DNA of 64,000 nucleotides from contig NZ_CP016292.1 of assembly GCF_001679785.1 (NCBI RefSeq), positions 1 to 64,000 on the forward strand. The letters are read 5' to 3'. Source of the stretch: Rhizobium leguminosarum. GTDB taxonomy: Bacteria; Pseudomonadota; Alphaproteobacteria; Rhizobiales; Rhizobiaceae. The notes beneath the pieces were generated by a model. That model made no database searches. It saw only the letters and a program-made list of their open reading frames with translations, and had not been told where the DNA came from. Position 1 is the first letter of the stretch, and every line of letters begins with the position of its first letter. Shown here piece by piece: positions 46,196 through 56,179 of the stretch. The position numbers were made by a program, and so were the translations under genes.

Positions 46196-46810
46196 AGCCT
46201 CGGGGCATGCAGCGGCGAAGGCCATGCGGATGCGTGAGGCGGTTTCGGTAACGCGGGCGCCGAGCTTGAGGAGGCGCAGCCTGAGTGTGGCGAACTCGGC
46301 TTTGCGCATGCAATCTGTCGCGGGCACGATGTCGCGCAGCGTTAGCATCAGCCAGTAGGCGGCGGTGTGCATGACGAGGCGGACCTGGTTGGCGATCGGT
46401 GATCGGCAGGAGGTCCGGTCGGAGGCAAGCTGGCTCTTGTGCATCTTGATCAGGTTCTCGGCCTGACCGCGGGCACAGTAAATGGCGTCGTAGATGTGCT
46501 CGGCGGAGCCCTCACAAAGGTTGGTGACGACGAAACGGATGTCGAGGCCCATCGTCGTCGCCTCGATCCGGGCGCAGACGCGGCGTTCCTCCTTCCAGGA
46601 TGTCGCCCCATATCGGGTTTCTGCGTAGCCGCGCAGCACCGGCTTCTGTTCAAGGGCCCGGCGGGTGCGGATATCGTCGGCAGTCTCTTCGACGAGACGC
46701 TTGAGAATTTTGTTGCCGGAGAACCCAAACAGATAGGCGATGCCGGCAGGCCTTCGGAGTCCGCGTTGGCTTGCAGCCTGATGGCCGGGTGTCCAAGGCA
46801 GCGGTGGCTT
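46196..46810 (-). pseudogene. IS1380-family transposase, C-terminal fragment
   Basis: Leftward: IAYLFGFSGNKILKRLVEET, ADDIRTRRALEQKPVLRGYA, YDAIYCARGQAENLIKMHKS, QLASDRTSCRSPIANQVRLV, HTAAYWLMLTLRDIVPATD and AFAAACPEA, all IS1380 family marks. It is the front half of an accidental in-phase fusion to the IS4 fragment. The N-terminal third is lost or shifted. Confidence 0.85.
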
Positions 46811-46868
46811 GGTATTCTGGGTTAGGACGAATGAGATTCTTGCATGATCGTCAGGCCAGCGTGAACCG

Positions 46869-47879
46869 TTGAATGCCCAACCGAAAACGAGAAAAATGAG
46901 AATATTGGAGCTATCGGCAAGGGCAGTGTCGGAAAACAGCATTTCACAAAGAATGTGCTTTGCGTGCGGCGGTCCGCCCAGCACAGGCGCCGGCGAACAC
47001 GTGATTCCCAAATGGCTTCAACATAAGTCCAATCTCTTCAATGAGCGGCTCACCCTACTGAATGGGACACTTATTCCATATCGAAATCTGACCGTTCCTT
47101 GTTGCGAAGCTTGCAATAACGGTTTCCTCTCCCAGATCGAAAACGCCGTGCAGCCCATCATTGAGCGTGGCACAGTAGAGACTCAGGATGAAAAACTACT
47201 CCTTGGCCGATGGTTGTCTAAAATCCTGATCGGCTTTCTCGTGAAAGAGACCGGCCTTTTACTTGATCGCAAGCGACCAGATAGTGGGCCGATGGTCCCT
47301 GCGCAATTCATCGAGGAACTGCAGCATTGCCATTTCGTACTCCAAAGCGCGCGTAAACCCACCACATTCCGATGCCTCCACGGCGACTTGCCTTTTTCAC
47401 TGTATTTCTATGAAGTCGCTGATACCGGAGGAGATCAAGAGTTCGACCTCTCGACAAACATTTTCGGACAGTCCGTAGCGATCAGAGTCGGCCGGCTTGG
47501 CGTGATATTTGTTGGCGACGGCGGGCTTCAAATGCACGTTGGTCCAGGAGGACCTTATGCGCTCTCCGGATCCGCTGTTACCGGCGCCCAATTCAGCGAA
47601 CTGGCGGCTCGTGTTCACTACAAAGCCACACTGAGGGATGCGACGCATTTTTATATCACGTCCGAGAACGATGAGTTTATGCAGGTTGAGCAAATGCATG
47701 TTGAGTCATATTCAGGCCTGATTCCGGGCAGCGACGAGTTGCGCATCTTCAAAGAATGGGACGAGGAAGCGCTGAGCTACGCCCTGGCGGCCTACACGCG
47801 ATTTGACAGGTCCGCCGTATTTGATGAGGAAACCAAAACGTGCAGGTCCACGCTCGGCTCCCTTCTGAGAGATCATTGA
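46869..47879 (+). CDS. HNH-like nuclease-domain protein of unknown function
   Basis: 336 aa as read; ATG 46896 or 46953 are alternative starts, since the first residues overlap IS debris. Near the N-terminus it has CFACGGPPSTGAGEHVIPKW and LTVPCCEACNNGFLSQIENA: two C-x2-C knuckles around an E-H-V-I-P-K-W motif, the pattern of HNH-type zinc folds. The remaining 250 residues match nothing I know. It stands alone between IS remains and a broken antitoxin. Candidate defence or mobile-element nuclease; function inferred only from the motif. Confidence 0.7.
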   Translation: MNAQPKTRKMRILELSARAVSENSISQRMCFACGGPPSTGAGEHVIPKWLQHKSNLFNERLTLLNGTLIPYRNLTVPCCEACNNGFLSQIENAVQPIIERGTVETQDEKLLLGRWLSKILIGFLVKETGLLLDRKRPDSGPMVPAQFIEELQHCHFVLQSARKPTTFRCLHGDLPFSLYFYEVADTGGDQEFDLSTNIFGQSVAIRVGRLGVIFVGDGGLQMHVGPGGPYALSGSAVTGAQFSELAARVHYKATLRDATHFYITSENDEFMQVEQMHVESYSGLIPGSDELRIFKEWDEEALSYALAAYTRFDRSAVFDEETKTCRSTLGSLLRDH

Positions 47880-47927
47880 ACAAACGGCGCACCCGCGCAT
47901 TCGAGCCCGGCGCGCCATATAGTTCCT

Positions 47928-48286
47928 TCAGCGCCGCTTGATTTCGAGCTCATAGCCGCCAGCGTCTTCGCTCAATGAACTCAACCGATCCAGCGCCGAT
48001 GTTCGCTTGGCGTCACGCACAGCCTTGAACGCTGCGACATCCGCTGCTCTCAAACGCCGGTGACTTCCCACTTTTTCGCCAGCAATCTCACCTGTATCGA
48101 CCAAACGCACGAGATATTGCCTCGAGACGTTGAGGATATCGGCCGCCGCCTGCGTTGACAGCATCTCTTCGTCGGGCAAAACCGTTACCGGTCTTCCGTC
48201 TGCGAGGAGCGTTAATTCTCGACAGTGAAGCTCTGGGCGGTCTGCTCCAAAAGCGTCGCGGCCTTACGCACCTGTTTAGCGGACAT
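47928..48286 (-). pseudogene. Excisionase-type antitoxin, frameshifted
   Basis: The 5' part from ATG 48286 reads MSAKQVRKAATLLEQTAQSF. One base out of frame it continues ELTLLADGRPVTVLPDEEML, STQAAADILNVSRQYLVRLV, DTGEIAGEKVGSHRRLRAAD and on to LEIKRR. This is the HTH_17/excisionase-like antitoxin that usually precedes a PIN-domain toxin. The shift, near 48219, needs one added base to repair. No toxin gene follows on the left. Confidence 0.75.
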
Positions 48287-48702
48287 GTGCACCGCAATGT
48301 CTCGGGACAATGGGCAGGACATTCCTTTGCAACACTTAAAAGTACACATGTTCAGTTCGCTCTGGACATGATCGGTCCAAAGCTCATGCGCAGCGACGAG
48401 CCGCCGGGTTATGGCGTAATCATCCACGCGCAAGAGCAGATTGTCGTAAACTACCGGGATTTGCCTGTCGACAGGGTCCCTACTTGATGCCTGAAGCGAC
48501 AATGACGGAGCGGGCTTTGCAAGTGCTCGCCTTAATGGCGATCCAACTCGCGCGACCACCGGGCTAAGCGGAAATTATTTCCGCACGAGACAAGGGCGGC
48601 TCAGAATCTTACGCCATAATGGGAAACGAACAGCTTTCATCCATTTTTCCGGACTCGACTCAAATCCCTCGCAATGCTTGATTGCTGCTCGGAGGACTGG
48701 GC
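48287..48702. other. Spacer
   Basis: About 415 bp. It holds the upstream region of the broken antitoxin and of the small gene at 48703. No other gene seen. Confidence 0.4.
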
Positions 48703-48831
48703 ATGGCATACGAGTGGGACCAAGGCCTTGCACGAAAAATGCGCATGATTAAGCTGGCATCTGTGTGGGCAATGACCGCGTCAGCGCTTAGTATCCCTAT
48801 CGCCTTGCTTTTGACCGCATCTCCTCTGTAG
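48703..48831 (+). CDS. 42-aa membrane peptide
   Basis: ATG 48703 is preceded by GGAGG at 48691-48695, an ideal ribosome site. The product starts MAYEWDQGLARKMRMIKLAS and ends in a hydrophobic segment (SALSIPIALLLTASPL). One predicted membrane helix. It converges with dnaE2 and ends 14 bp before its stop. Short, but the ribosome site and the composition support it. Confidence 0.5.
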   Translation: MAYEWDQGLARKMRMIKLASVWAMTASALSIPIALLLTASPL

Positions 48832-48844
48832 CCGCCCACCGAAC

Positions 48845-51800
48845 TCACTGAAAATTCCTGCTCTTCACCTTCAACGTATCGATGTGCAAGTCAGGTATAT
48901 AAATTTCCCGAGCCTTGACGCCCATCGGCGGCCGCTCGCGACTGTCCGGGCTGCCCGGTGGTCCATGCGCGAACTCATCCCCTCGCCCTGTCGGCACCCT
49001 GAAGTTGTCCCGCTCGCCCAGGCTCGACAGATCGGTGGTCAGATCGAACATCCGTTGCGCCACCAGATGCACCACGCCACCTTCGCGCTGGATCTTGCCG
49101 TTGATCGCCATCATTGAGGATCCAAGCACGATGCGGCGCTGCTTTTCGAACAAGCTTGGCCAGACGACGACATTGGCGACGCCTGTCTCGTCCTCGATGG
49201 TCATGAACATCACGCCCTTGGCACTGCCCGGTTTCTGCCGGACGAGGACAAGGCCAGCGGTCATCAACCATCGCCCATCGCGCGCCGAGGTTGACTCAGC
49301 GCAGGTGACGATGTTTCGCCGAACGAGATCCTCTCGCAGGAAGCTGACAGGATGGGCACGCAGCGTCACGCCGGTATGGCCATAGTCCTCGACGACATTG
49401 GCGCCTTCGGTCATCTGCCGAAGCGTCACACCCGGCTCCTGCTGTTCGGCAATCACCGCCCGCTCGCGATCGGCAGCTGCCGCGAATAGCGGAAGGGGTT
49501 CATCGCGCAAGGCCTTGATCGCCCACAGCGCATCGCGTCTTTCAAGTTTCAGGGACGGCCGGAATGCATCGGCTTCGGCAAGCTTGACCAGGGAGGCCGA
49601 CGACACGCCGGCGCGCCGCCACATGTCGTCGATGGAAACGAAGGGATCGTCGCCGCGCGTCACCGCGATTTTTGCCGCATCCTGTTCGGGTAGTCCCTTT
49701 ACCAGGCGCATTCCCAGACGCACGGCATGGTCGTCGGTCCCGGCGATCTCTTCCAGCGTGCAATCCCACCGCGAACGATTGATGCAGATCGGCCGGATTG
49801 CAACACCGTGCGCGCGGGCATCCGTGACGATCTGCGCCGGCGCATAGAAGCCCATCGGTTGCGCATTGATGAGGGCGGCACAGAACACATCCGGATAGTG
49901 GCATTTCACAAAGGCGGAGGCGTAGGCGATCAGAGCGAAGGACGCGGCATGGCTTTCGGGAAAGCCATAAGAGCCGAAACCCTCGAGCTGGGAGAAAGTC
50001 TTTTCGGCGAATTCCTCGGTGTAGCCGTTTTTCACCATGCCCCGGACAAGCTTGTCCTTGAACTTGCTGACGCCGCCGGTGAACTTGAATGTCGCCATGG
50101 AGCGTCTGAGCGCATCGGCCTCGCCGGCGGTAAAGCCCGCGCAGACGATCGCCACCTTCATGGCGCTTTCCTGAAACAGTGGCACGCCCAGCGTCTTGCC
50201 GAGCACGGCCTCCAGTTCCGGCTTTGGATAGACGACCGCTTCCTTGCCTTCGCGCCTTCTCAGATAAGGATGCACCATATCCCCCTGGATCGGACCGGGG
50301 CGAACGATGGCCACCTGAATGACCAGATCATAATAGGTCTGGGGTTTCAGCCGCGGCAGCATCGACATCTGTGCGCGGGATTCGATCTGGAAGGTCCCGA
50401 GCGTGTCGGCTTTGCGGATCATCGCATAGGTCGCTGGATCTTCCTGCTCGATAGTGGCGAGATCGAGCACTCTTCCCTTGTGCTCCTGCAGGAAGGCGAA
50501 ACTTCGTGCCATGCAGGTGAGCATCCCGAGCGCCAACACGTCGACCTTCATGAACTTGAGCGCCTCGATATCGTCCTTGTCCCACTCAATGGTCTGGCGG
50601 TCCTGCATGCGCGCCTGTTCGATCGGCACCAATTCGTCGAGGCGGTCATTGGTCAGGACGAATCCGCCCGGATGCTGGCCCAGATGACGCGGCGCGCCCA
50701 TCAGCTGCTGCGCCAGTTCCAATGTCAGCCGCAGGCGGCGGTCGGACATGTTCATGTTCAGCTCGTTGACCTGCTTTTCGCCGACGCCCTCCTTGCTCCA
50801 GCCCCAGACACCGGCCGACAGCGCCGTGATCATGTCTTCGGGCAGGCCGAGCACCTTACCGACATCGCGAAGCGCACCCTTGGCGCGGTAGCGCGTAACG
50901 GTCGCGCAAAGGGCAGCCTTCTGCCGGCCATAGGTCTTGTAGATCCACTGGATCACCTCTTCGCGTCTGGAGTGTTCGAAATCGACGTCGATGTCGGGCG
51001 GCTCGTTGCGCTCGGCTGAGATAAAGCGTTCGAACAGCAGATCGTTTGCGGCCGGATCGATCGCGGTAATCCCCAGCACATAACAGACGGCGGAATTGGC
51101 GGCGCTGCCCCGACCCTGGCACAGGATGCTCTGCGAGCGCGCGTAGCGGACGATGCTATAGACCGTCAGAAAGTAAGGCGCGTAATCGAGTTTGCGGATC
51201 AAGTCGAGCTCGTGATTGAGGGTCTTCACCACATCGTCCGGTACACCCTCGGGATAGCGATCGCGCACGCCCTCCCAGGTGAATTTTTCCAGCGTCTGCT
51301 GCGCCGTCAGTCCGGGGATGATCGCTTCCTCGGGATATTGATAGGTCAGTTCGCTCATGTCGAAGCGACAGCGGTCGACAATCTCGCGGGTGCGGGCAAG
51401 AGCCTCGGGGTATCGGCCGAATAGCCGGTACATTTCCTCCGGCGGTTTCAAAAACCGATCGGCGTGCCGTTCGCGCAAGAAACCGGCCTGATCGATGGTG
51501 GTGCGATGGCGAATGCAGGTGACGACATCCTGCAACTGTCGCCTGCCCGGCTCGTGAAACAGCACGTCATTGGTGACGACCGGCCGAACCTTGTGCTGGA
51601 TCGCCAGGGTGTTGAGCTCGTGCAGGCGCAATTGATCGTTCGGCCGCCGGCGCAAGGTCAGGGCCATATAGGCGCGGTCGCCAAATATCTCCTTCACTTT
51701 GCGCAGATGGACAGCGCATGCGTCATCGGCCTCGTCGGGGATCAGGATGGCGAGCAGGCCCTCTGCATAAAGGGCCACATCCGTCAGATCGAGAACGCAC

Positions 51801-53011
51801 TTGCCTTTGCCGTCCCGCTCCTTGCCGAGTGACAGAAGCCGGCAAAGCCCCGAATAGGCGGCCCGGTCCGTCGGATACAGCAGCATCGAGATGCCATCTG
51901 TCAGATCGAGCCTGCAGCCGACGACGAGCCGGGGCGTGACGTCGACGATCATCTCTTCGACCAGCGAGGAGACGGACTGCTTTTCTTCAAACGGTTCGAT
52001 CATCGTCGCGGCCAGAGACAGCTTTTCGATACCGAAACCGGGATCGATCTTCTCGATGCTGGCACAGAGAAGCTTTGTCAGACGGGGGATGTCACGCACC
52101 GGCTTGGCAGTGCCGGCACGCAGCGACTGCAATGTGTTGTCGACGCGATAGATGATCAGATCGGCGCGGCGAACGCCCTGCCCGCGCGTCTCCAATGCGG
52201 CGCAGAGTTCGACCACGAGCTTGCCGATATATTTGGCGATGGTTTCGGCGGCCCCGATCGGCTCAGAAAAGGATCTGATCACTTCGATCAGGTCCGCTGT
52301 GCGAATGGGGTCGATCGGTTCGGCAAGTCGCCCGAACATTTGATCGAGCCGACGGCCGACCTCCGGCCCGAAGCGCAGTGTCAGAGGCGCCCGCGGCGTT
52401 GCGGAAAGCTCGCCGACGGTGCGAAACCCAAGTACCCCCAGACCGCTGACGATGTCGGAAGGCAGACGAAGGCTGGAAATCGGCAGGTTGACGACGGCCT
52501 TGGCCGTTTCTCCAACCGGCGCGATGATCACCTGCCGCCGCGTGGCGCGGGCAATGGCGTGGGCGCCGCCCCAGGTGTCGGCGATGGCGCCTCGGGCCTG
52601 AAGACCGTGGCCTCTTAAAGCGTTGACGAGGCCGGTCAGCATCGGCAACTCGCCGCCGCGCAGATGGTCCGCCCCCTCGGTGTCCATGACGATGCCGTCG
52701 GGCCTGTCGATCGCCACCACCGGCGTATATTGGCGCAGCATCCACAGCGCCAGGCGCTCAACCGCCGCGGCATCACCGATGGGGTCGGCATCGACGAGAT
52801 GCTGGCCGGATATCATCGCCTGGGCTTTCGCGGCAGGCATGCCGACCCGAACGCCGGACTTGAAGGCCGCAGCGTCGACCGCGGCGACGGTGCGTTTCGA
52901 TCCACTGCGCGCAACGACCACGACAGGTGTTTCAGGCAAAATTCCAGGATCGGCGCGTCTGATCCTGTCCGTCGCGAGCGTGGGGAGAAAGACTGATACG
53001 ACCCGTGGCAT
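48845..53011 (-). CDS. imuB-dnaE2: ImuB-DnaE2 in-frame fusion (translesion mutasome)
   Basis: About 1388 aa from ATG 53011 (GTG 53020 is an alternative). Residues 1-360 are Imu[21 protein letters not shown] in place of the Y-family catalytic Asp motif, and the palm/finger/little-finger parts to [13 protein letters not shown]. Near 51925-51945 the frame passes into DnaE2 at [20 protein letters not shown], inside its PHP domain, and runs to the normal end. Polymerase acids are intact ([26 protein letters not shown]). Missing are the C-terminal 130-150 aa of ImuB and about 60 aa of the DnaE2 start. Normally these are two genes of the SOS-induced imuA-imuB-dnaE2 cassette. Confidence 0.93.
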   Translation of the reverse strand: MPRVVSVFLPTLATDRIRRADPGILPETPVVVVARSGSKRTVAAVDAAAFKSGVRVGMPAAKAQAMISGQHLVDADPIGDAAAVERLALWMLRQYTPVVAIDRPDGIVMDTEGADHLRGGELPMLTGLVNALRGHGLQARGAIADTWGGAHAIARATRRQVIIAPVGETAKAVVNLPISSLRLPSDIVSGLGVLGFRTVGELSATPRAPLTLRFGPEVGRRLDQMFGRLAEPIDPIRTADLIEVIRSFSEPIGAAETIAKYIGKLVVELCAALETRGQGVRRADLIIYRVDNTLQSLRAGTAKPVRDIPRLTKLLCASIEKIDPGFGIEKLSLAATMIEPFEEKQSVSSLVEEMIVDVTPRLVVGCRLDLTDGISMLLYPTDRAAYSGLCRLLSLGKERDGKGKCVLDLTDVALYAEGLLAILIPDEADDACAVHLRKVKEIFGDRAYMALTLRRRPNDQLRLHELNTLAIQHKVRPVVTNDVLFHEPGRRQLQDVVTCIRHRTTIDQAGFLRERHADRFLKPPEEMYRLFGRYPEALARTREIVDRCRFDMSELTYQYPEEAIIPGLTAQQTLEKFTWEGVRDRYPEGVPDDVVKTLNHELDLIRKLDYAPYFLTVYSIVRYARSQSILCQGRGSAANSAVCYVLGITAIDPAANDLLFERFISAERNEPPDIDVDFEHSRREEVIQWIYKTYGRQKAALCATVTRYRAKGALRDVGKVLGLPEDMITALSAGVWGWSKEGVGEKQVNELNMNMSDRRLRLTLELAQQLMGAPRHLGQHPGGFVLTNDRLDELVPIEQARMQDRQTIEWDKDDIEALKFMKVDVLALGMLTCMARSFAFLQEHKGRVLDLATIEQEDPATYAMIRKADTLGTFQIESRAQMSMLPRLKPQTYYDLVIQVAIVRPGPIQGDMVHPYLRRREGKEAVVYPKPELEAVLGKTLGVPLFQESAMKVAIVCAGFTAGEADALRRSMATFKFTGGVSKFKDKLVRGMVKNGYTEEFAEKTFSQLEGFGSYGFPESHAASFALIAYASAFVKCHYPDVFCAALINAQPMGFYAPAQIVTDARAHGVAIRPICINRSRWDCTLEEIAGTDDHAVRLGMRLVKGLPEQDAAKIAVTRGDDPFVSIDDMWRRAGVSSASLVKLAEADAFRPSLKLERRDALWAIKALRDEPLPLFAAAADRERAVIAEQQEPGVTLRQMTEGANVVEDYGHTGVTLRAHPVSFLREDLVRRNIVTCAESTSARDGRWLMTAGLVLVRQKPGSAKGVMFMTIEDETGVANVVVWPSLFEKQRRIVLGSSMMAINGKIQREGGVVHLVAQRMFDLTTDLSSLGERDNFRVPTGRGDEFAHGPPGSPDSRERPPMGVKAREIYIPDLHIDTLKVKSRNFQ

Positions 53012-53687
53012 CGCAGGCACCTATTTCAAATTCCGCGGCTTCTCCCGCTCTTGCTCTGATCAATTCCGCCAGCCACCGCGCCCGCCCGATGCCCGGCACG
53101 GGAAGCGGCTCGGAAGGCAGGACGCTGATGCGCCAGCGTGTCGTCGCGGCCGTCGGCTGCCCGAAATCAGCTGCCTCCGTCGGACGCCGCCATCGTCGCA
53201 GCGCAATGCCGATCGTTCCGGAAGCCTCGGCCGCCAGCTGCAGGCGCCGCGAGGCGGTCATCGGCAGGCGCACAAGCTCGGCAACGACGGCGCCAAGCCC
53301 GCCAAAACGCAGGCCCTCTTCGAAATTGGTGAGCACATCCTCTTCCCGGTCGGCCTCGACATAGATCACCCGATCATGATGGAGGCCCGCCTGCGCCAAT
53401 GCTGGTGCAAACAGATCCGGCCGTGTCAGGCACCAGAGGACCTCGCCTTTCGTGCGCGCGACAATCCCGGCGACGAACAGAGCGGCCGCCGCGCCATGCA
53501 CCGCGTCGGCGCCACCACCAGCCACTTCGTGCAAGGCGCCGCGGGCCAGCCCACCACCGGGTAGCTTGGCGTCGATCTCGGCAATTCCGAACGACAACAC
53601 CTCGCCCTTGCGCGCAGCTCCGCCTTCAAGCCGCCGGATGCGGTCCTGAAGTTCGGAAATGACGGGGTTGGCGGCTGTGATTGGCAT
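52932..53687 (-). CDS. imuA: ImuA, SOS mutagenesis protein
   Basis: 251 aa. RecA-like ImuA features: [41 protein letters not shown] and [20 protein letters not shown], and [20 protein letters not shown]. Its 3' end overlaps the start of imuB by 80 bp, as is usual. ImuA joins ImuB and DnaE2 in the damage-induced mutasome. A LexA box lies 50 bp upstream. Intact. Confidence 0.95.
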   Translation of the reverse strand: MPITAANPVISELQDRIRRLEGGAARKGEVLSFGIAEIDAKLPGGGLARGALHEVAGGGADAVHGAAAALFVAGIVARTKGEVLWCLTRPDLFAPALAQAGLHHDRVIYVEADREEDVLTNFEEGLRFGGLGAVVAELVRLPMTASRRLQLAAEASGTIGIALRRWRRPTEAADFGQPTAATTRWRISVLPSEPLPVPGIGRARWLAELIRARAGEAAEFEIGACDATGRISLSPHARDGQDQTRRSWNFA

Positions 53688-53736
53688 CGGTTTCCAACAT
53701 CAAGAGTGCATTTGCATAGCCACAAAAAGCTGATAT

Positions 53737-53751
53737 GTTCTGTTTTTGTTC
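53737..53751. promoter_or_regulatory. LexA (SOS) box, alphaproteobacterial type
   Basis: GTTC-TGTTTTT-GTTC, an exact GTTC-N7-GTTC direct repeat. It lies between leftward imuA and the rightward 53763-56075 genes, so it could control both directions. Confidence 0.9.
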
Positions 53752-53762
53752 TTTAAACAGCA

Positions 53763-53882
53763 ATGAGTCAACGGGCAAGAATCGGGTGGACAGCAGTGAG
53801 CATCACGAGACAGCTGTTGCTCAATCGATTCATCAAGCAGATTCAACTCGATGCTGAATGTCTTGAAAAATTTCGTGGATGA
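53763..53882 (+). CDS. Possible 39-aa peptide next to the LexA box
   Basis: ATG 53763 to TGA 53882, reading MSQRARIGWTAVSITRQLLL, NRFIKQIQLDAECLEKFRG. It starts 12 bp from the SOS box. No ribosome site is visible, so support is weak; a leaderless SOS transcript would be needed. Confidence 0.25.
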   Translation: MSQRARIGWTAVSITRQLLLNRFIKQIQLDAECLEKFRG

Positions 53883-53894
53883 GAAAATAGAGAT

Positions 53895-54156
53895 ATGCCC
53901 GGCCTGCTGACGCTCAGAGATTTCAAGGGACCGGGTGATTACCGTCCAATGCAAGCCGTGCGGGCAACAGGGCGAGCTTGATCGCAAGGCGCTGGTGAAA
54001 CAGTTTGGCGCCAGCATGCGTTTTGTGGATCTGCGCCGTCGCATGGCGATGGGTTGCGACAAGATGCATTGTCCGGACGGGCAGGATAGATGCGGGACGG
54101 GATTTCCCTGTTTACTGGAGGCGGCCTTGGTTTTTGAGCCGCAAAAGCCCACGTGA
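53895..54156 (+). pseudogene. Small cysteine-rich (zinc-ribbon-like) gene, apparently frameshifted
   Basis: ATG 53895 opens MPGLLTLRDFKG. Removing one G from CCGGG near 53933 would continue PVITVQCKPCGQQGELDRKA, LVKQFGASMRFVDLRRRMAM and GCDKMHCPDGQDRCGTGFPCL. As given, the second part can only start at GTG 53935. The C-x2-C and later cysteines suggest zinc binding. Small proteins of this look occur in rhizobia; function unknown. Confidence 0.55.
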
Positions 54157-54237
54157 TCGCTGGAGCTTTCAAAGCTTGATTGCGTTCCGAAAGGATCGGA
54201 AATTTCGCCTTGAGCCGCATTGGATAGGAGGACGGCA

Positions 54238-54915
54238 ATGTGTAATCTCTATAATGTGACGACCACGCGCGACGCGGTTCTGCAGTTTACAAAGGCGTTC
54301 CGAGATCGAGCCGGTTGGAATGAAGCCTCTTTCGATGTTTATCCAGGCTATCAGGCGCCGATCGTCCGCATTGCCGAGGACGGCCAGCGCGAGATTGCCC
54401 GGGCGACCTGGGGAATGCCGTCGCCGCCGGCTTATGTAAAAAATTACGATCCCGGCGTCACCAATATCCGCAATGTAAACTCCCCACATTGGCGCCGGTG
54501 GCTCGGGCCTACCAGCCGCTGCGTCGTGCCGTTCACGTCTTTTGCCGAACCTGATCCTGCCAGCAAAGTCGAGGGCGGACGCGTGCCGAACGCTTGGTTC
54601 GCCGGCAATGAAGATCGGCCGCTGATGTTTTTCGCGGGCTTCTGGACGCCCTGGAAAGGCGTGCGGAAGGTCAGGGATGGCGAACAGGAATACGAACTGT
54701 TCGGTTTTTTGACGACCTCACCCAACGAAATCGTCTCGCCGGTTCATCAAAAGGCCATGCCCTCCATTCTGACCACGCCTGAAGAAGTCGAGACCTGGCT
54801 GACAGCACCTTGGGATGAAGCCCGCCATCTACAGCGTCCGCTCCCGGGCAACATGCTTGTGATCGTGCCGCCGCAGGCCAAACTAAAGCCGGACGAGGAA
54901 GGTCTGTTGCTTTGA
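54238..54915 (+). CDS. SRAP-domain protein (HMCES/YedK type)
   Basis: 225 aa behind AGGAGGACGGCA. Catalytic Cys2 follows the start Met (MCNLYNVTTTRDAVLQF). RCVVPFTSFAEP supplies the Glu region and SPVHQKAMPSIL the His. SRAP proteins form a covalent thiazolidine link to abasic sites in single-stranded DNA and shield them during replication. The stop overlaps the dinB start, fitting a shared DNA-damage operon. Confidence 0.95.
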   Translation: MCNLYNVTTTRDAVLQFTKAFRDRAGWNEASFDVYPGYQAPIVRIAEDGQREIARATWGMPSPPAYVKNYDPGVTNIRNVNSPHWRRWLGPTSRCVVPFTSFAEPDPASKVEGGRVPNAWFAGNEDRPLMFFAGFWTPWKGVRKVRDGEQEYELFGFLTTSPNEIVSPVHQKAMPSILTTPEEVETWLTAPWDEARHLQRPLPGNMLVIVPPQAKLKPDEEGLLL

Positions 54916-56075
54916 TCACCAACACCATGCACGACCAGAGCAGTCAGATGCCCGTTCACGACATGCCGGCTTACCGTCTGGGAACTGACGGAATGGGTGT
55001 CGTGCAACCCGTGCGCAAAATCATCCATGTCGACATGGATGCCTTTTATGCCTCGGTCGAGCAACGTGACAATCCGGAGCTGCGTGGCCTGCCACTGGCC
55101 GTCGGCGGGTCGGCGGCACGCGGTGTCGTAGCGGCCGCAAGTTACGAGGCCCGTGTCTTCGGCGTGCATTCGGCCATGCCGTCGGTCACCGCCAAGCGCA
55201 AATGTCCGGACTTGATCTTTGTGCCGCCGCGCTTCGACGTCTACAAGGCGGTATCGCAGCAGATCCGCGAGATCTTCGCCGAATATACGCCGCTGATCGA
55301 GCCGCTGTCGCTGGACGAAGCCTATCTCGATGTCACCGAGAACCTGAAGGGCATGGAGATCGCCACGGAGATTGCGCTGGAGATCCGAGCGAAGATCAAG
55401 GCGGTCACAGGCCTCAATGCCTCGGCAGGCATTTCTTACAACAAGTTTCTCGCCAAGATGGCGAGCGATCTGAACAAGCCGAATGGACAGGCTGTCATCA
55501 CGCCGAAGAACGGCCCGGGTTTTGTCGAAGCCCTCCCCGTCAAGAAATTCCATGGGATTGGGCCGGCCACGGCCGAGCGGATGAAACGGCATGGAATCGA
55601 GACGGGGCTTGATCTCAAGTCGAAGTCCCTCGCGTTCCTTCAGCAGAATTTCGGGAAGGCCGGTCCTTATTTCTACGGCATTGCCCGTGGGATCGATGAA
55701 CGGCAGGTTAGACCTGATCGCATCCGTAAGTCCGTCGGAGCGGAAGACACCTTCGTTGAGGACATCGACGATCTCGATCGGGCTAAAGCCGACCTGCGGC
55801 CATTGGCCGAGAAAGTCTGGAGGTATTGCGAGGCGCACGACATCATGGGAAAGACCGTGACGGTCAAAATCAAATATTCGGATTTCAGCCAGGCGACACG
55901 CAGCCAGACAGTGTCGGGAGCCGTCTCGGGCATCGACCAGATGCTGGAAATTGCGGAGTACCTACTTGCCTCGGTGTTCCCGTTCAAACGTCCAGTGCGG
56001 CTCCTGGGGATCACCCTGTCGTCCCTTAACACGGAAGAAAGCGGGCAAGAACCGCAGCTAGCTCTCGGGCTCTGA
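54912..56075 (+). CDS. dinB: DNA polymerase IV (Y family)
   Basis: 387 aa if started at TTG 54912, which has GAGGAAGG upstream; ATG 54927 is the alternative. Active-site acids: IIHVDMDAFYASVEQRDNPE and LSLDEAYLDVTENL. Fingers and thumb with KKFHGIGPATAERMKRHGIE, and a C-terminal clamp-binding motif EPQLALGL. A complete, catalytic Y-family polymerase, unlike the ImuB half encoded nearby. It bypasses lesions, probably under SOS control with the SRAP gene. Confidence 0.96.
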   Translation: MITNTMHDQSSQMPVHDMPAYRLGTDGMGVVQPVRKIIHVDMDAFYASVEQRDNPELRGLPLAVGGSAARGVVAAASYEARVFGVHSAMPSVTAKRKCPDLIFVPPRFDVYKAVSQQIREIFAEYTPLIEPLSLDEAYLDVTENLKGMEIATEIALEIRAKIKAVTGLNASAGISYNKFLAKMASDLNKPNGQAVITPKNGPGFVEALPVKKFHGIGPATAERMKRHGIETGLDLKSKSLAFLQQNFGKAGPYFYGIARGIDERQVRPDRIRKSVGAEDTFVEDIDDLDRAKADLRPLAEKVWRYCEAHDIMGKTVTVKIKYSDFSQATRSQTVSGAVSGIDQMLEIAEYLLASVFPFKRPVRLLGITLSSLNTEESGQEPQLALGL

Positions 56076-56096
56076 TCAGCAAGTCCGCAAAACGAA

Positions 56097-56130
56097 AAAG
56101 CCTGCCGCGGGAGGAGGTGCGGCAGGCTTT
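56097..56130 (-). ncRNA. CCUCCUCCC hairpin 4 of the DUF1127 array; doubles as terminator
   Basis: A 12-bp stem AAAGCCTGCCGC/GCGGCAGGCTTT around the loop CCTCCTCCC (minus strand), followed there by TTTTT. It ends the leftward array and may also stop rightward dinB transcription. Confidence 0.8.
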
Positions 56131-56142
56131 CCGAAAAGAACC

Positions 56143-56175
56143 GAACAACGGCTGGGAGGAGGAGTGCCGCTGTTC
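56143..56175 (-). ncRNA. CCUCCUCCC hairpin 3
   Basis: GAACA...TGTTC and CGGC/GCCG stems enclose CCTCCTCCC (56154-56162, minus strand). Same loop as its three neighbours. Confidence 0.7.
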
Positions 56176-56179
56176 CGAC

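Noticed and set aside
45299..46237. 312-codon rightward frame opposite the IS4 fragment
   Set aside because: Antisense to a frame carrying the Y-R-E-K transposase signature.
47712..47918. Possible PIN-type toxin gene downstream of the broken antitoxin
   Set aside because: The frame is antisense to the HNH-like gene and lacks the acidic PIN motif.
49727..51019. 430-codon rightward frame inside dnaE2
   Set aside because: Antisense shadow of DnaE2 polymerase motifs; its His/Asp-rich composition is typical of the antisense frame.
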